A stretch of DNA of 64,000 bases from Thiohalobacter sp. IOR34 (GTDB lineage: Bacteria > Pseudomonadota > Gammaproteobacteria > Thiohalobacterales > Thiohalobacteraceae), in contig NZ_CP128988.1 in assembly GCF_030406045.1 (NCBI RefSeq), positions 2,267,438-2,331,437 of the forward strand, in the 5' to 3' direction. Under the pieces are notes generated by a model. That model did not search any database, was not told where the DNA came from, and worked only from the letters and a program-made list of their open reading frames with translations. Positions within the stretch are counted from its first letter, which is position 1. Every line of letters starts with the position of its first letter. Of this stretch, positions 19,863 to 30,807 are shown piece by piece. A program made the position numbers and the translations under genes.

Positions 19863-21083
19863 ATGGCGGAAAAGGCACTGAAACAGGGTTTGTTCGCCTG
19901 GGAGGGCACCGACAAGCGCGGCAACCGCGTCAAGGGCGAGAGCCGTGCCGCCAGCCAGGCGATGATCAAGGCCGATCTGCGGCGCCAGGGCATCACCCCC
20001 ATCAAGGTGCGCAAGAAGTCCGCCCTCGCCTCGGCCTCCAAGAAGAAGAAGATCCTGCCCAAGGACATCGCCATCTTCACCCGCCAGCTCGCCACCATGA
20101 TGTCCGCCGGCGTGCCCCTGGTGCAGGCCTTCGAGATCATCGGCAAGGGCCACGAGAACCCGGCCATGCAGGATCTGGTGCTGACCATCAAGAACGACGT
20201 CGAGGCCGGCAACAACCTGCGCGACGCCCTGGCCAAGCACCCGCTGTATTTCGACGAGCTGGTCTGCAACCTGGTCGAGGCCGGCGAGGCGGCCGGCGTG
20301 CTCGACACCCTGCTGGACAAGATCGCCACCTACAAGGAGAAGACCGAGGCGCTGAAGAGCAAGATCAAGAAGGCGCTGTTCTACCCCACTGCGGTCATGG
20401 TGGTGGCCTTCATCGTCACCGCCATCCTGCTGATCTTCGTCGTCCCCCAGTTCCAGGACCTGTTCAAAGGCTTCGGCGCCGACCTGCCCGCCTTCACCCA
20501 GATGGTCATCGGCCTGTCGGAATTCATGCAGGCCTACTGGTGGGCGATCTTCGGCGCCCTCGGCATCGCCGGCTATGCCTTCGTCCAGGCCAAGAAACGC
20601 TCGCGCAAGTTCAACCATGCCCTGGACCGGCTGGTGCTCAAGCTGCCGATCGTCGGCGCGATCATGACCAAGGCCGCCATCGCCCGCTATGCCCGCACCC
20701 TGTCGACCATGTTCGCCGCCGGCGTGCCCCTGGTGGAAGCCCTGGAATCGGTATCCGGCGCGACCGGCAACAGCGTCTACATGGAGGGCGTGCTGCGCAT
20801 GCGCGACAACGTGGCCACCGGCCAGCAGTTGCAACTGGCCATGCAGCAGACCGGCCTGTTCCCCAACATGGTGGTGCAGATGGTCGCCATTGGCGAGGAG
20901 TCCGGCTCGCTGGACAGCATGCTGGGCAAGGTCGCCGATTTCTATGAACAGGAGGTGGACGACGCCGTGGACGGCCTGTCCAGCCTGCTGGAACCGCTGA
21001 TCATGGCCGTGCTCGGCGTGCTGGTCGGCGGCCTGGTCATCGCCATGTACCTGCCCATCTTCAAGATGGGTTCGGTGGTCTGA
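19863..21083 (+). CDS. pilC: Type IV pilus inner-membrane platform protein PilC
   Basis: The 406-residue protein contains two copies of the T2SSF domain (about 70-195 and 275-398), each followed by hydrophobic helices, with the typical FTRQLATMMSAGVPLVQAFE and YARTLSTMFAAGVPLVEALE starts. It links PilB to the pilin-assembly platform. The gene lies between pilB and pilD in the standard order. Confidence 0.97.
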   Translation: MAEKALKQGLFAWEGTDKRGNRVKGESRAASQAMIKADLRRQGITPIKVRKKSALASASKKKKILPKDIAIFTRQLATMMSAGVPLVQAFEIIGKGHENPAMQDLVLTIKNDVEAGNNLRDALAKHPLYFDELVCNLVEAGEAAGVLDTLLDKIATYKEKTEALKSKIKKALFYPTAVMVVAFIVTAILLIFVVPQFQDLFKGFGADLPAFTQMVIGLSEFMQAYWWAIFGALGIAGYAFVQAKKRSRKFNHALDRLVLKLPIVGAIMTKAAIARYARTLSTMFAAGVPLVEALESVSGATGNSVYMEGVLRMRDNVATGQQLQLAMQQTGLFPNMVVQMVAIGEESGSLDSMLGKVADFYEQEVDDAVDGLSSLLEPLIMAVLGVLVGGLVIAMYLPIFKMGSVV

Positions 21084-21120
21084 TCCGCGCGCTCAGGCGA
21101 ATCCCGACCTCCGACAACAC

Positions 21121-21996
21121 ATGGATCTCGTCCACCTGCTGCAGACCCAAAGCACCTGGCTGACCGGTGCCACCGCCCTGCTCGGGCTGCTGGTCGGCAG
21201 CTTCCTGAACGTGGTTGCCCACCGCCTGCCGCTGATGATGGAACGCGAGTGGAAGGCGCAGTGCCGGGAACTGCTCGGCACAGAAGACGACACGGACGGC
21301 GAGGCCCCGCTCGACCTGCTGCGACCCGCCTCCCGCTGCCCGCACTGCGGTCACCGCATCGGTGCCCTGGAAAACATCCCCCTGCTCAGTTATCTCTATC
21401 TGCGCGGCCGCTGCAGCGGCTGCGGAACGCGCATCGCCCTGCGCTATCCGCTGGTGGAGCTGGTCAGTGCCCTGCTCTCCGGCCTGCTCGCCTGGCACTT
21501 CGGCTGGGGCTGGCCGCTGGCGGCCGCCCTGGTCTTCACCTGGACCCTGATCCCGCTCAGCCTGATCGACTTCGATCACCAACTGCTGCCGGACAGCCTG
21601 ACCCAGCCGCTGCTCTGGCTGGGTCTGCTGCTCAGCCTGCAAGGCGTCTTCGTCGACGCCCACAGCGCCATCCTCGGTGCCGCCGCCGGCTATCTCAGCC
21701 TGTGGGCGGTGTATCATCTGTTCCGGCTGCTCACCGGCAAGGAGGGGATGGGGTATGGCGACTTCAAGCTGCTCGCCGCCTGCGGCGCCTGGATGGGCTG
21801 GAAGCTGCTGCCCGTCATCATCCTGCTCTCCTCCGTGGTCGGCGCCGTGGTCGGCATCGGCCTGATCCTGATCCGCGGCCGGGACCGCAACATCCCCATC
21901 CCCTTCGGCCCCTACATCGCCGCAGCCGGCTGGCTGGCCCTGCTCTGGGGCCAGGACCTGACCGACGCCTACCTGCGCTTCGCCGGCCTGCGCTGA
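21121..21996 (+). CDS. pilD: Prepilin peptidase / N-methyltransferase PilD
   Basis: The 291-residue integral membrane aspartyl protease cleaves the PilA leader and methylates the new N terminus. The cytosolic zinc-binding pairs Cys73/Cys76 and Cys98/Cys101 and the two catalytic aspartates (Asp150 in LIDFDHQLLPD and Asp214 in GYGDFK) are present. Eight hydrophobic segments are visible. It begins 37 bp after pilC and precedes coaE, the same order as in Pseudomonas. Confidence 0.97.
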   Translation: MDLVHLLQTQSTWLTGATALLGLLVGSFLNVVAHRLPLMMEREWKAQCRELLGTEDDTDGEAPLDLLRPASRCPHCGHRIGALENIPLLSYLYLRGRCSGCGTRIALRYPLVELVSALLSGLLAWHFGWGWPLAAALVFTWTLIPLSLIDFDHQLLPDSLTQPLLWLGLLLSLQGVFVDAHSAILGAAAGYLSLWAVYHLFRLLTGKEGMGYGDFKLLAACGAWMGWKLLPVIILLSSVVGAVVGIGLILIRGRDRNIPIPFGPYIAAAGWLALLWGQDLTDAYLRFAGLR

Positions 21997-22032
21997 TTCC
22001 CCTTTCCGGGGCCGAGCCGTTACCATGCCCCC

Positions 22033-22650
22033 ATGCTGATCATCGGACTCACAGGCGGCATCGGCAGCGGCAAGTCGACCGCGGCGGAGCAATTCGCCAG
22101 CCTGGGCATTCCCGTCATCGATGCCGACGAAATCGCTCACCGGCTGGTCGAGCCTGGCAACCCGGCGCTGGACGAGATCGCCGCCACCTTCGGCGACCGG
22201 TTCCTCACCGGCGACGGCCGGCTGGACCGCGCCCGGCTGCGGCAGGCAGTCTTCGCCGACCCCGCGCAGCGCCGGCGGCTGGAGGCCATCCTCCACCCGC
22301 GCATCCGCCGGGCCATGCTGGAGGCGGCCAGGTCGCTGGATGCGCCCTACTGCCTGTTCGTGATTCCGCTGCTGATCGAGAGCGGCTGGCGTGACCTGGT
22401 CGACCGCGTCCTGGTGATCGACTGCCCGGAAACCCTGCAGCGGCAGCGGGTCCGGGAACGCGGTCTGGATGAGGCGCAGATCGACGCCATTCTCGCCGCC
22501 CAGGCCAGCCGCGAGCAGCGCCTCGCGGCTGCCGACGACATCATCCGCAACGACGGGGATCTGCAGCAGCTCAAGGAACAGGTCGGGGCGCTGCACCGCA
22601 AGTACCTCGAACTGGTTAGCCCGGATATTGCTCCAAGGCGGCCCGCATGA
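22033..22650 (+). CDS. coaE: Dephospho-CoA kinase
   Basis: CoaE phosphorylates dephospho-CoA, the last step of CoA synthesis. The P-loop GGIGSGKS is at residues 8-15, followed by VIDADEIAHRLVEPG and the lid region with RVRERG. Total length is 205 residues. The last 10 to 11 codons (from Ser-Pro-Asp-Ile) are encoded by the left end of a 253-bp repeat element: the element's TTAG lies out of frame, so translation runs into it and stops at TGA 34 bp inside. The natural C terminus was probably shorter by about 10 residues. Confidence 0.95.
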   Translation: MLIIGLTGGIGSGKSTAAEQFASLGIPVIDADEIAHRLVEPGNPALDEIAATFGDRFLTGDGRLDRARLRQAVFADPAQRRRLEAILHPRIRRAMLEAARSLDAPYCLFVIPLLIESGWRDLVDRVLVIDCPETLQRQRVRERGLDEAQIDAILAAQASREQRLAAADDIIRNDGDLQQLKEQVGALHRKYLELVSPDIAPRRPA

Positions 22651-22868
22651 TCGGCCTGCAGACTGACATACAAGGCCGGGAGGCTCGCAAATGGCTCCTC
22701 ACGGCGGGGTATGGTTTGCGCCTATTCGATCTCAGAACGCATCTGGCTGCGCATCCTGGCCGATCCCCCTTGAACCATAGCTACGGCTATGCTTCCGCGG
22801 GTGATCGGCCAGGCTGCTTTGCCAGCTCCGCCCTGAGATTCGAATCCTTGGTGCAATATCCGGGCTAG
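22616..22868. repeat. 253-bp inverted-end element, full copy 3 (left end inside coaE)
   Basis: It starts TTAGCCCGGATATTGCTCC and ends GGTGCAATATCCGGGCTAG, with the same length and internal layout as copies 1 and 2. It differs from copy 1 by scattered substitutions only. The left TTAG is not in the coaE reading frame, so the gene reads into the element. Confidence 0.8.
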
Positions 22869-22896
22869 CTAGCCCGGGCATTGTCCGCCGTGGATG

Positions 22897-22974
22897 GATC
22901 GCGGCCTGGAGGCCGCTCCTACGTACGGGGCATGGCGGCACAATATGCGTAGGAGCGGCCTCCAGGCCGCGATC
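22897..22974. repeat. REP/BIME-like inverted pair 2
   Basis: GATCGCGGCCTGGAGGCCGC...TAC and its exact inverse flank the spacer GGGGCATGGCGGCACAATAT. Together with the adjacent repeat element and a hairpin at 23050-23080 (CAGCCGGGCTGG / CCAGCCCGGCTG), it accounts for the 486-bp coaE-zapD gap. The hairpin lacks a T-tract. Confidence 0.85.
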
Positions 22975-23136
22975 GAGGTACAAGGGCGGGCACCGCCCCC
23001 ATCCTGCCACCTCGACAGATCTCACCCCACGGAGCTTGCCTTGGCGCAACAGCCGGGCTGGGCATTTGCCAGCCCGGCTGGCGTGTTGGACAATAGGATG
23101 ATCTGGTCCGACCCGCGAACTGGCGCCGCCCCACCC

Positions 23137-23907
23137 GTGTCCCACAAAGTCATCTACGAACAGCCGCTCAACGAACGCATCCGGGCCTTCCTGCGTCTCG
23201 AATCGCTGTTCCAACAGGTGCGCCACCACCTGGGCGGCACCCTCCCCTGGGACAGCCGCTCGACCATCAGCAGCATGCTGGACATCATGAACATCTTCAG
23301 CCGCAGTGATCTCAAGACCGAGGTGATGAAGGAGCTGGACCGCCACACCGCCAACCTGGCCCGGCTGGAGCAGAACCCGGACGTCGACCGCGCCCAGCTC
23401 GCCGGCCTGTTGGACGAGATCGACACCCTGATCGACGAACTGCATGCCATCAACGGACCCATCGGCGCCCATCTCAAGGGCAACGAATTCCTGGCCAGCA
23501 TCCAGCAGCGCAGCGCCATCCCCGGCGGCACCTGTGACTTCGATCTGCCCGGCTACCACTACTGGCTCCAGCTACCCGCCGAAGACCGGATCCGCGATCT
23601 GGCCGCCTGGCTGGAATGCTTCGACGTCATCGGCCGGGCGGTACGCCTGATCCTGCGCCTGACCCGTGGCAGCACCCTGTTCCGCGCCGAGCGTGCCGAG
23701 GCCGGCTTCTTCCAGAAGTCGCTCGATCCCAATGTGCCCTGCCAGATGGTCCGCGTCGCCCTGCCGGCCGGCTCACCCTGCTTCGCCGAGATCAGCGGTG
23801 GCCGTCATCGTTTCACCGTCCGCTTCATGGAGCAACCCTCGGTCAACGAGCGCGCCGCCCAGACCGGCGACAACATCGATTTCGAGCTGGCCTGCTGCAT
23901 CATCTAA
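23137..23907 (+). CDS. zapD: Cell division protein ZapD
   Basis: ZapD (YacF) cross-links FtsZ filaments at the division ring. The product is 256 residues with the family beginning SHKVIYEQPLNERIRAFLRLE, matching the length of E. coli ZapD (247). GTG at 23137 aligns with the family start; an ATG at 23098 (preceded by AGG) would add 13 residues of low-complexity sequence and cannot be excluded, because neither start has a strong ribosome-binding site. It lies between coaE and yacG, as in E. coli. Confidence 0.93.
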   Translation: MSHKVIYEQPLNERIRAFLRLESLFQQVRHHLGGTLPWDSRSTISSMLDIMNIFSRSDLKTEVMKELDRHTANLARLEQNPDVDRAQLAGLLDEIDTLIDELHAINGPIGAHLKGNEFLASIQQRSAIPGGTCDFDLPGYHYWLQLPAEDRIRDLAAWLECFDVIGRAVRLILRLTRGSTLFRAERAEAGFFQKSLDPNVPCQMVRVALPAGSPCFAEISGGRHRFTVRFMEQPSVNERAAQTGDNIDFELACCII

Positions 23908-23910
23908 CCT

Positions 23911-24008
23911 CTGATCAAATCCGGTTATAAGCCGCCAAGGGCGCCAAGAAAGCTTATGTATTCAATAAATGGCAACTTGGCGTTCTTGGCGGCTATGTCA
24001 TTTGATCA
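23911..24008. repeat. 98-bp palindromic GCCGCCAAGG element
   Basis: TGATCAAAT and GCCGCCAAGGGCGCCAAG on the left are mirrored by CTTGGCGTTCTTGGCGGC and ATTTGATCA on the right, around a 25-bp AT-rich centre. It starts 3 bp after the zapD stop codon. A half copy of the same element lies at 35468-35527. Confidence 0.75.
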
Positions 24009-24017
24009 GTTTCCCTA

Positions 24018-24147
24018 ACAGCCCGGATATTGCATCGGGATCCCGGATGATGGCGTGCCTGGACCCGCCGGGGATCGCGGCCTGGAGGCCGCTCCTACGG
24101 GGCATGGCGGCACAATATGTTGTAGGAGCGGCCTCCAGGCCGCGATC
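24018..24147. repeat. Left end of the inverted-end element followed by REP/BIME-like pair 3
   Basis: ACAGCCCGGATATTGCATC is the left end of the 253-bp family; the rest is replaced by GATGATGGCGTGCCTGGACCCGCC (split here for length) and a REP pair at 24073-24147. The same composite arrangement occurs at 35278-35411, so the REP pair probably inserted into, or travelled with, this element. Confidence 0.7.
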
Positions 24148-24264
24148 GGCGTGGTGTTGAACATTATTAACCCACCCAGGAGGCATTTCATCGCCATGTC
24201 ATCCTTGTTTTACAGCTCGAACCCCATTCATGCGAGCCGCCTTGGCGCAATAGGCGGGCCAGCC

Positions 24265-24462
24265 ATGGCCACCCCGGCAAAGCCCAAAACCGTCCCCTGC
24301 CCGATTTGCGGCAAGCCCAGCCCCTGGACACCCGACAATCCCTGGCGGCCCTTCTGTAGCGAACGTTGCAAGCTGATCGATCTCGGCGAGTGGATCTCGG
24401 AAGACAAGCGCATCCCGGGTGAACCGGCCCACCCCGACGAGGGCTCGACGCCGGAGGATTAA
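24265..24462 (+). CDS. yacG: DNA gyrase inhibitor YacG, zinc-binding
   Basis: The 65-residue protein has the two Cys pairs CPICG and CSERC that bind one zinc ion, plus the W-R-P-F segment between them. The E. coli protein binds GyrB and inhibits gyrase. ATG at 24265 gives exactly the family's usual length; upstream in-frame ATG at 24196 would add 23 residues without similarity. It follows zapD as in E. coli. Beyond it, 24470-24553 holds degenerate REP halves only. Confidence 0.95.
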   Translation: MATPAKPKTVPCPICGKPSPWTPDNPWRPFCSERCKLIDLGEWISEDKRIPGEPAHPDEGSTPED

Positions 24463-24560
24463 CCCATCGCGGCCTGCTGGCCGCTGCTGGAGGCTACCGC
24501 TGTAGGGTGGGCACCGACCACCATGGCTCCGCCCCGGCCGCCAGGCCGCGATCGATGGCG

Positions 24561-25289
24561 CTACGCCTCGTCCAGATAACGCTTCAACTGCAGCGCATTG
24601 TGAAAGGCGTAGCCGTTGGCGTCGTTGTTGAAATAGGCATAGACGTCGTGCCCCGCCTCCAGCTCGCCACGAATCCGCCGCGCCTGCGCGACGAGGAACT
24701 GTGCCGAATAGGACTGGCTATAGTCGACGCCATGGTAGCGCAGATAGGTCCAGCCGGTGGTCAACACCCAGGGATGGCGGGGCAGCAGGTCGTGGATGCA
24801 GAGCGCCACACCGTGGTCACGCAGCAGCTTGTACAGCGCCTCGCCCAGCCAGCGCGCGTCACGCAGCTCCAGGACGAAGCGCAGATCGGCCGGCAGCAGA
24901 TCCAGGAATCCGGCCAGCCGCGGCAGGTTCGGAACCCAGTGTGGCGGCAACTGGACCAGCACCGGTCCGAGGTGCGGCCCCAGGCGCCACGCACGGGCGA
25001 GAAAGGTCTCCAGCGGCCCGGCCGGGTCCTTCAGCTTCTTCAGGTGGGTGGCGTAGCGGCTGTACTTGAGGGCATAGATGAAACCGGCCGGCGCGGCCCG
25101 GCGCCACTGTTCGAAGACACCGCCATCCGGCAGGCGGTAGAAGGTGTTGTTGATCTCGACCGTGCCCAGCCGTGCGCTGTAATAGCCGAACCAGTCCTGT
25201 TGCGACAACTCCGGAGGATAGACGGGGCCACGCCAATGGGGATAGCAGTAGCCGGAAGTACCGACGAACAACCTGCCCCGGCGAGCCAT
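24561..25289 (-). CDS. DUF72 (YecE-like) protein
   Basis: The 242-residue protein has the TIM-barrel DUF72 features: VGTSGYCYPHWRG at residues 9-21, the VEINNTFYRLP strand, FIYALKYSRYATH, and the C-terminal YAYFNNDANGYAFHNAL. The biochemical role of the family is not established. It is the last gene of a minus-strand run argJ - Nudix/ThiE - FixH-like - DUF72 with very short spacings (9 bp to the next gene), so it is likely co-transcribed. Confidence 0.9.
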   Translation of the reverse strand: MARRGRLFVGTSGYCYPHWRGPVYPPELSQQDWFGYYSARLGTVEINNTFYRLPDGGVFEQWRRAAPAGFIYALKYSRYATHLKKLKDPAGPLETFLARAWRLGPHLGPVLVQLPPHWVPNLPRLAGFLDLLPADLRFVLELRDARWLGEALYKLLRDHGVALCIHDLLPRHPWVLTTGWTYLRYHGVDYSQSYSAQFLVAQARRIRGELEAGHDVYAYFNNDANGYAFHNALQLKRYLDEA

Positions 25290-25298
25290 CGGCGGCGC

Positions 25299-25769
25299 CT
25301 ACTCGACCTGCGCCCGGAAGGGGAAGAGCAGCCGGCGGATGCGCTGCCCGTCGTCGACATCCAGGGTCAAGCGCCAGTCGCTGCGGCCGGAGATGCACAC
25401 CGGCAGGGTCACCTCGGCCTGCCAAACGCCTTCCCCCTGCCCGAGCAGCCGGTAGCGGTTCACCCCCATGTTCATGCCCGGCATGCTGAAATCGGCACGC
25501 ACCGATTCGACGGCCGCCGCCCCGGGACCGCTGAACTGCACGGCCAGCCGGAAGGGACGCATCACCGGCACCGGCGTCTCCAAGACCACCCGCAGCCGAA
25601 GGCCTCCATCCCCGATCTCACAGGGTCCCTGTCCGAGATCACAGTCAGCCGGCACCGCCAGGGTCTGCGTGGGCGCTGTCTCCTTGTCTCCTCCTGAATG
25701 CAGGAGGAGATAGGCCGCGGCGGCGACCACGAACAGCAGCAATCCTTGAGTGATCCGGCGGCCGTTCAT
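25299..25769 (-). CDS. Membrane-anchored FixH/YtkA-like protein
   Basis: The 156-residue protein has one N-terminal membrane segment (GLLLFVVAAAAYLLL) and an extracytoplasmic beta-sandwich-like domain with the FSMPGMNMGVNRYRL and SGRSDWRLTLDV segments. The MPGMxMG and GxWxL pattern is characteristic of FixH/YtkA-like domains, often connected to copper handling or respiratory oxidase assembly. Here two Cys residues occur early in the mature part. The gene is 4 bp downstream of the Nudix/ThiE gene. No oxidase or copper genes lie nearby, so its partner is unknown. Confidence 0.6.
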   Translation of the reverse strand: MNGRRITQGLLLFVVAAAAYLLLHSGGDKETAPTQTLAVPADCDLGQGPCEIGDGGLRLRVVLETPVPVMRPFRLAVQFSGPGAAAVESVRADFSMPGMNMGVNRYRLLGQGEGVWQAEVTLPVCISGRSDWRLTLDVDDGQRIRRLLFPFRAQVE

Positions 25770-25773
25770 CAGC

Positions 25774-26718
25774 TCAGTCTCCCTGCCAGAGGGCGCGGAT
25801 GGCAGCGATGCCCTGGGCCCCGGCGGCGCGAGCGGGCTCGAGATCCGCCCGGGTCATGCCTCCCAGAGCATACACCGGCAGCGGCGCGGCCTCGACCAGC
25901 GCGGCGAAACGCGTCCAGCCCAGCACCGGGGCCTGCGGATGGCTGAGAGTCGGCTGGACCGGCGAGAGCACAGCGAAATCCAGCCCCAGGGCCGCAGCCC
26001 GCACCAGGCCAGCGGCATCGTGGCAGGAGGCGGCGCACCAGCGGCCGGCCTCCAGCGGCCGGCTCTCCAGCGCCGCCAGCCGCCGCGCGTTGAGATGCAC
26101 GCCGGCGGCACCCACTGCCTCGACCATCTCGGGTCCGGCATTCAGCAGCAGCCTGGCCCTGGCCGCCGCACACAGCGCCTGCACCTCTCTCGCCAGCGCC
26201 CGGTAGTCAGCCAGGGGGAGGGACGGCGCGCGCAGCTGCAGCAGCCTCACCCCGCCGGCCAGGGTCCGCTCCACGGCCCGCAGGAAGGCGTCGCCACCGG
26301 CCGGCTCGGGGGTGATGGCATAGCAGTCCGGCAGGCGCAGGGCACTGTTGATCGGCCGGTTGGCGGCGGGGAAGTCGATGGCCGGCAGCGCCTCGGGGGC
26401 CACCCAGCGCAGCGGCTGCCCCTCACGGGGGGACGGCTCGCCGCGGTAGGCCTCGACCAGCCACACGTCGAGCAGCACGGCACGGTCCGGGTAGTCGTGG
26501 GGGATGCGGATCAGCGGCCGCGCCTGCTCGACGATCAGCCCCAGCTCCTCATGGATCTCGCGCACCAGGGCCTGGTAGCCGTTCTCGCCCGGCTCCAGTT
26601 TGCCGCCCGGGTACTCCCAGCGCCCGCCCTGGTGGGTGCCGGCGGCACGGCGGCTGATCAGGACCTCGCCGCGGGCATTGCGAATCACCGCCACGGCGAC
26701 CGGCAGGCGTTCGTTCAC
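25774..26718 (-). CDS. Nudix hydrolase fused to a thiamine-phosphate-synthase-like domain
   Basis: The 314-residue protein has two domains. Residues 1-130 form a MutT-type Nudix domain with the complete box GX5EX7REXXEEXGX (GGKLEPGE...REIHEELGL at about 39-61), expected to hydrolyse 8-oxo-dGTP. Residues about 135-314 resemble ThiE/TenI thiamine-phosphate synthase (GVRLLQLRAPSLP, GVHLNARRL, VLSPVQPT, ALGGM). Such fusions are found in many gammaproteobacteria in the mutT position next to secA and argJ. It starts with GTG inside the argJ stop codon (GTGA overlap). There are no other thiamine genes here, so the second domain may not serve thiamine synthesis. Confidence 0.88.
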   Translation of the reverse strand: MNERLPVAVAVIRNARGEVLISRRAAGTHQGGRWEYPGGKLEPGENGYQALVREIHEELGLIVEQARPLIRIPHDYPDRAVLLDVWLVEAYRGEPSPREGQPLRWVAPEALPAIDFPAANRPINSALRLPDCYAITPEPAGGDAFLRAVERTLAGGVRLLQLRAPSLPLADYRALAREVQALCAAARARLLLNAGPEMVEAVGAAGVHLNARRLAALESRPLEAGRWCAASCHDAAGLVRAAALGLDFAVLSPVQPTLSHPQAPVLGWTRFAALVEAAPLPVYALGGMTRADLEPARAAGAQGIAAIRALWQGD

Positions 26719-27929
26719 GTCCGGTATTCGGCGTTGATGCGCACGTAGTCGTAGGACAGGTCGGTGGTCCAGATCCGCTCCCGTGCCGAACCCCGGCCAA
26801 GCTCGATGCGGATCAGGATCTCCGCCTCCGCCATCACCGCCGCACCGGCGTCCTCGGTGTAGTCGGGGGCGCGCCCGCCCTGGCGGACGATGCAGACGTC
26901 ACCGAGGAACACCTGCACCGCATCGATATCCAGCCGGTCGAGCCCGGCCCGGCCGATGGCGGCGAGGATGCGCCCCCAGTTGGGATCGCTGGCAAACAGC
27001 GCCGTCTTCACCAGTGGCGAGTGGGCAATGGTATAGGCCACCTGCAGGCACTCGTCCGTGTCGCGGCCGCCGCCGACCTCAACGGTGACGAACTTGGTGG
27101 CCCCCTCGCCATCGCGGACGATGGCCTGGGCCAGCTCGATGCAGAGCTCACGCAGGGCAGCGGCGAAGCTGTCGTAGGCCGGACCCGCGGCGTCGATGCG
27201 CGCCCCGCCGCGACCGCTGGCGACCAGCATGCAGGCATCGTTGGTGGAGGTGTCGCCGTCGACCGTGATGCGGTTGAAGGAGGCATCCACCGCCTGGTTG
27301 AGGGCCTGCTGCAGCAGGGCGCGGTCGATCCTGGCATCGGTGGCGACGAAGCAGAGCATGGTGGCCATGTCGGGGCGGATCATGCCCGCGCCCTTGGCGA
27401 TGCCGGTCAGGGTCAGCGGCTGGCCATCGATCTCGATCCGGCGCGAGCCCCCCTTGGGCAGGGTATCGGTGGTGAGGATGCCATGCGCCGCCTCCAGCCA
27501 GGCATCTTCCTCCAGCGCCTCCAGGGTGCGGGGAATGCCGGCCAGCAGGCGATCCATGGGCAGGGGTTCGCCAATGACACCGGTCGAGAAGGGCAGCACC
27601 TCGGTGGGCGAACAGCCCGTCTCCCGGGCCAGGACCGCACAGCTCTCGCGGGCGTCGCGCAGTCCCGTCTCACCGGTGCCGGCATTGGCATTGCCGGTAT
27701 TGATCAGCAGATAGCGGGGTTCGCCGCGCTGCAGATGCTCACGCGCCACCCGCACCGGGGCGGCACAGAAGGCGTTGCGGGTGAAGACCGCGGCGCTGGT
27801 CGCTCCCTCGGCGATCTCCATCAGCACCAGGTCGCGGCGGTCCGGATACCTGATGCCAGCCTGAACCGTGCCCAGGCGGATGCCCGCCACGGGATGCAGA
27901 TGGGTGGGTGTCTTGAGTCCGACGGCCAT
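26715..27929 (-). CDS. argJ: Bifunctional ornithine acetyltransferase / N-acetylglutamate synthase
   Basis: The 404-residue precursor cleaves itself between Ala189 and Thr190 (KGAGMIRPDMATML), Thr190 becoming the nucleophile. It transfers acetyl from N-acetylornithine to glutamate in the cyclic arginine pathway. The STNDA segment near 235 is also conserved. Whether it has the acetyl-CoA-dependent activity too cannot be read with certainty. It is located between secA and the Nudix gene, as in Pseudomonas. Confidence 0.97.
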   Translation of the reverse strand: MAVGLKTPTHLHPVAGIRLGTVQAGIRYPDRRDLVLMEIAEGATSAAVFTRNAFCAAPVRVAREHLQRGEPRYLLINTGNANAGTGETGLRDARESCAVLARETGCSPTEVLPFSTGVIGEPLPMDRLLAGIPRTLEALEEDAWLEAAHGILTTDTLPKGGSRRIEIDGQPLTLTGIAKGAGMIRPDMATMLCFVATDARIDRALLQQALNQAVDASFNRITVDGDTSTNDACMLVASGRGGARIDAAGPAYDSFAAALRELCIELAQAIVRDGEGATKFVTVEVGGGRDTDECLQVAYTIAHSPLVKTALFASDPNWGRILAAIGRAGLDRLDIDAVQVFLGDVCIVRQGGRAPDYTEDAGAAVMAEAEILIRIELGRGSARERIWTTDLSYDYVRINAEYRT

Positions 27930-28009
27930 GCGGGGATCTTAACGTAGGGTGCGCACCGCGCACCAGACGTCAGAAAAGTGAACGCACGATGTTTCTACCA
28001 CCACAAACA

Positions 28010-28092
28010 CTGGCTCCTGGCTCCTGAATTCCGGCTCCTGAATTCTGAATTCTGAATTCTGAATTCTGGCTCCTGAATTCTGGCTCCTGAAT

Positions 28093-28095
<3 letters not shown>
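28010..28095 (-). repeat. Heptanucleotide array beginning at the secA stop codon
   Basis: On the minus strand the secA stop codon TAA opens directly into twelve in-phase heptamers of two types, GAATTCA and GGAGCCA (with AAATTCA and GGAGCCG as variants). No insertion or deletion breaks the 7-base phase. The purine-rich strand is the sense strand of secA. Confidence 0.85.

Positions 28096-30807
<2,712 letters not shown>

Noticed and set aside
18099-20834. 911-codon open frame on the minus strand
   Set aside because: Antisense shadow of pilB and pilC, without recognisable domains.
23050-23080. Rho-independent terminator between coaE and zapD
   Set aside because: The stem is good but there is no T-tract on either strand, so it is only noted as a hairpin.
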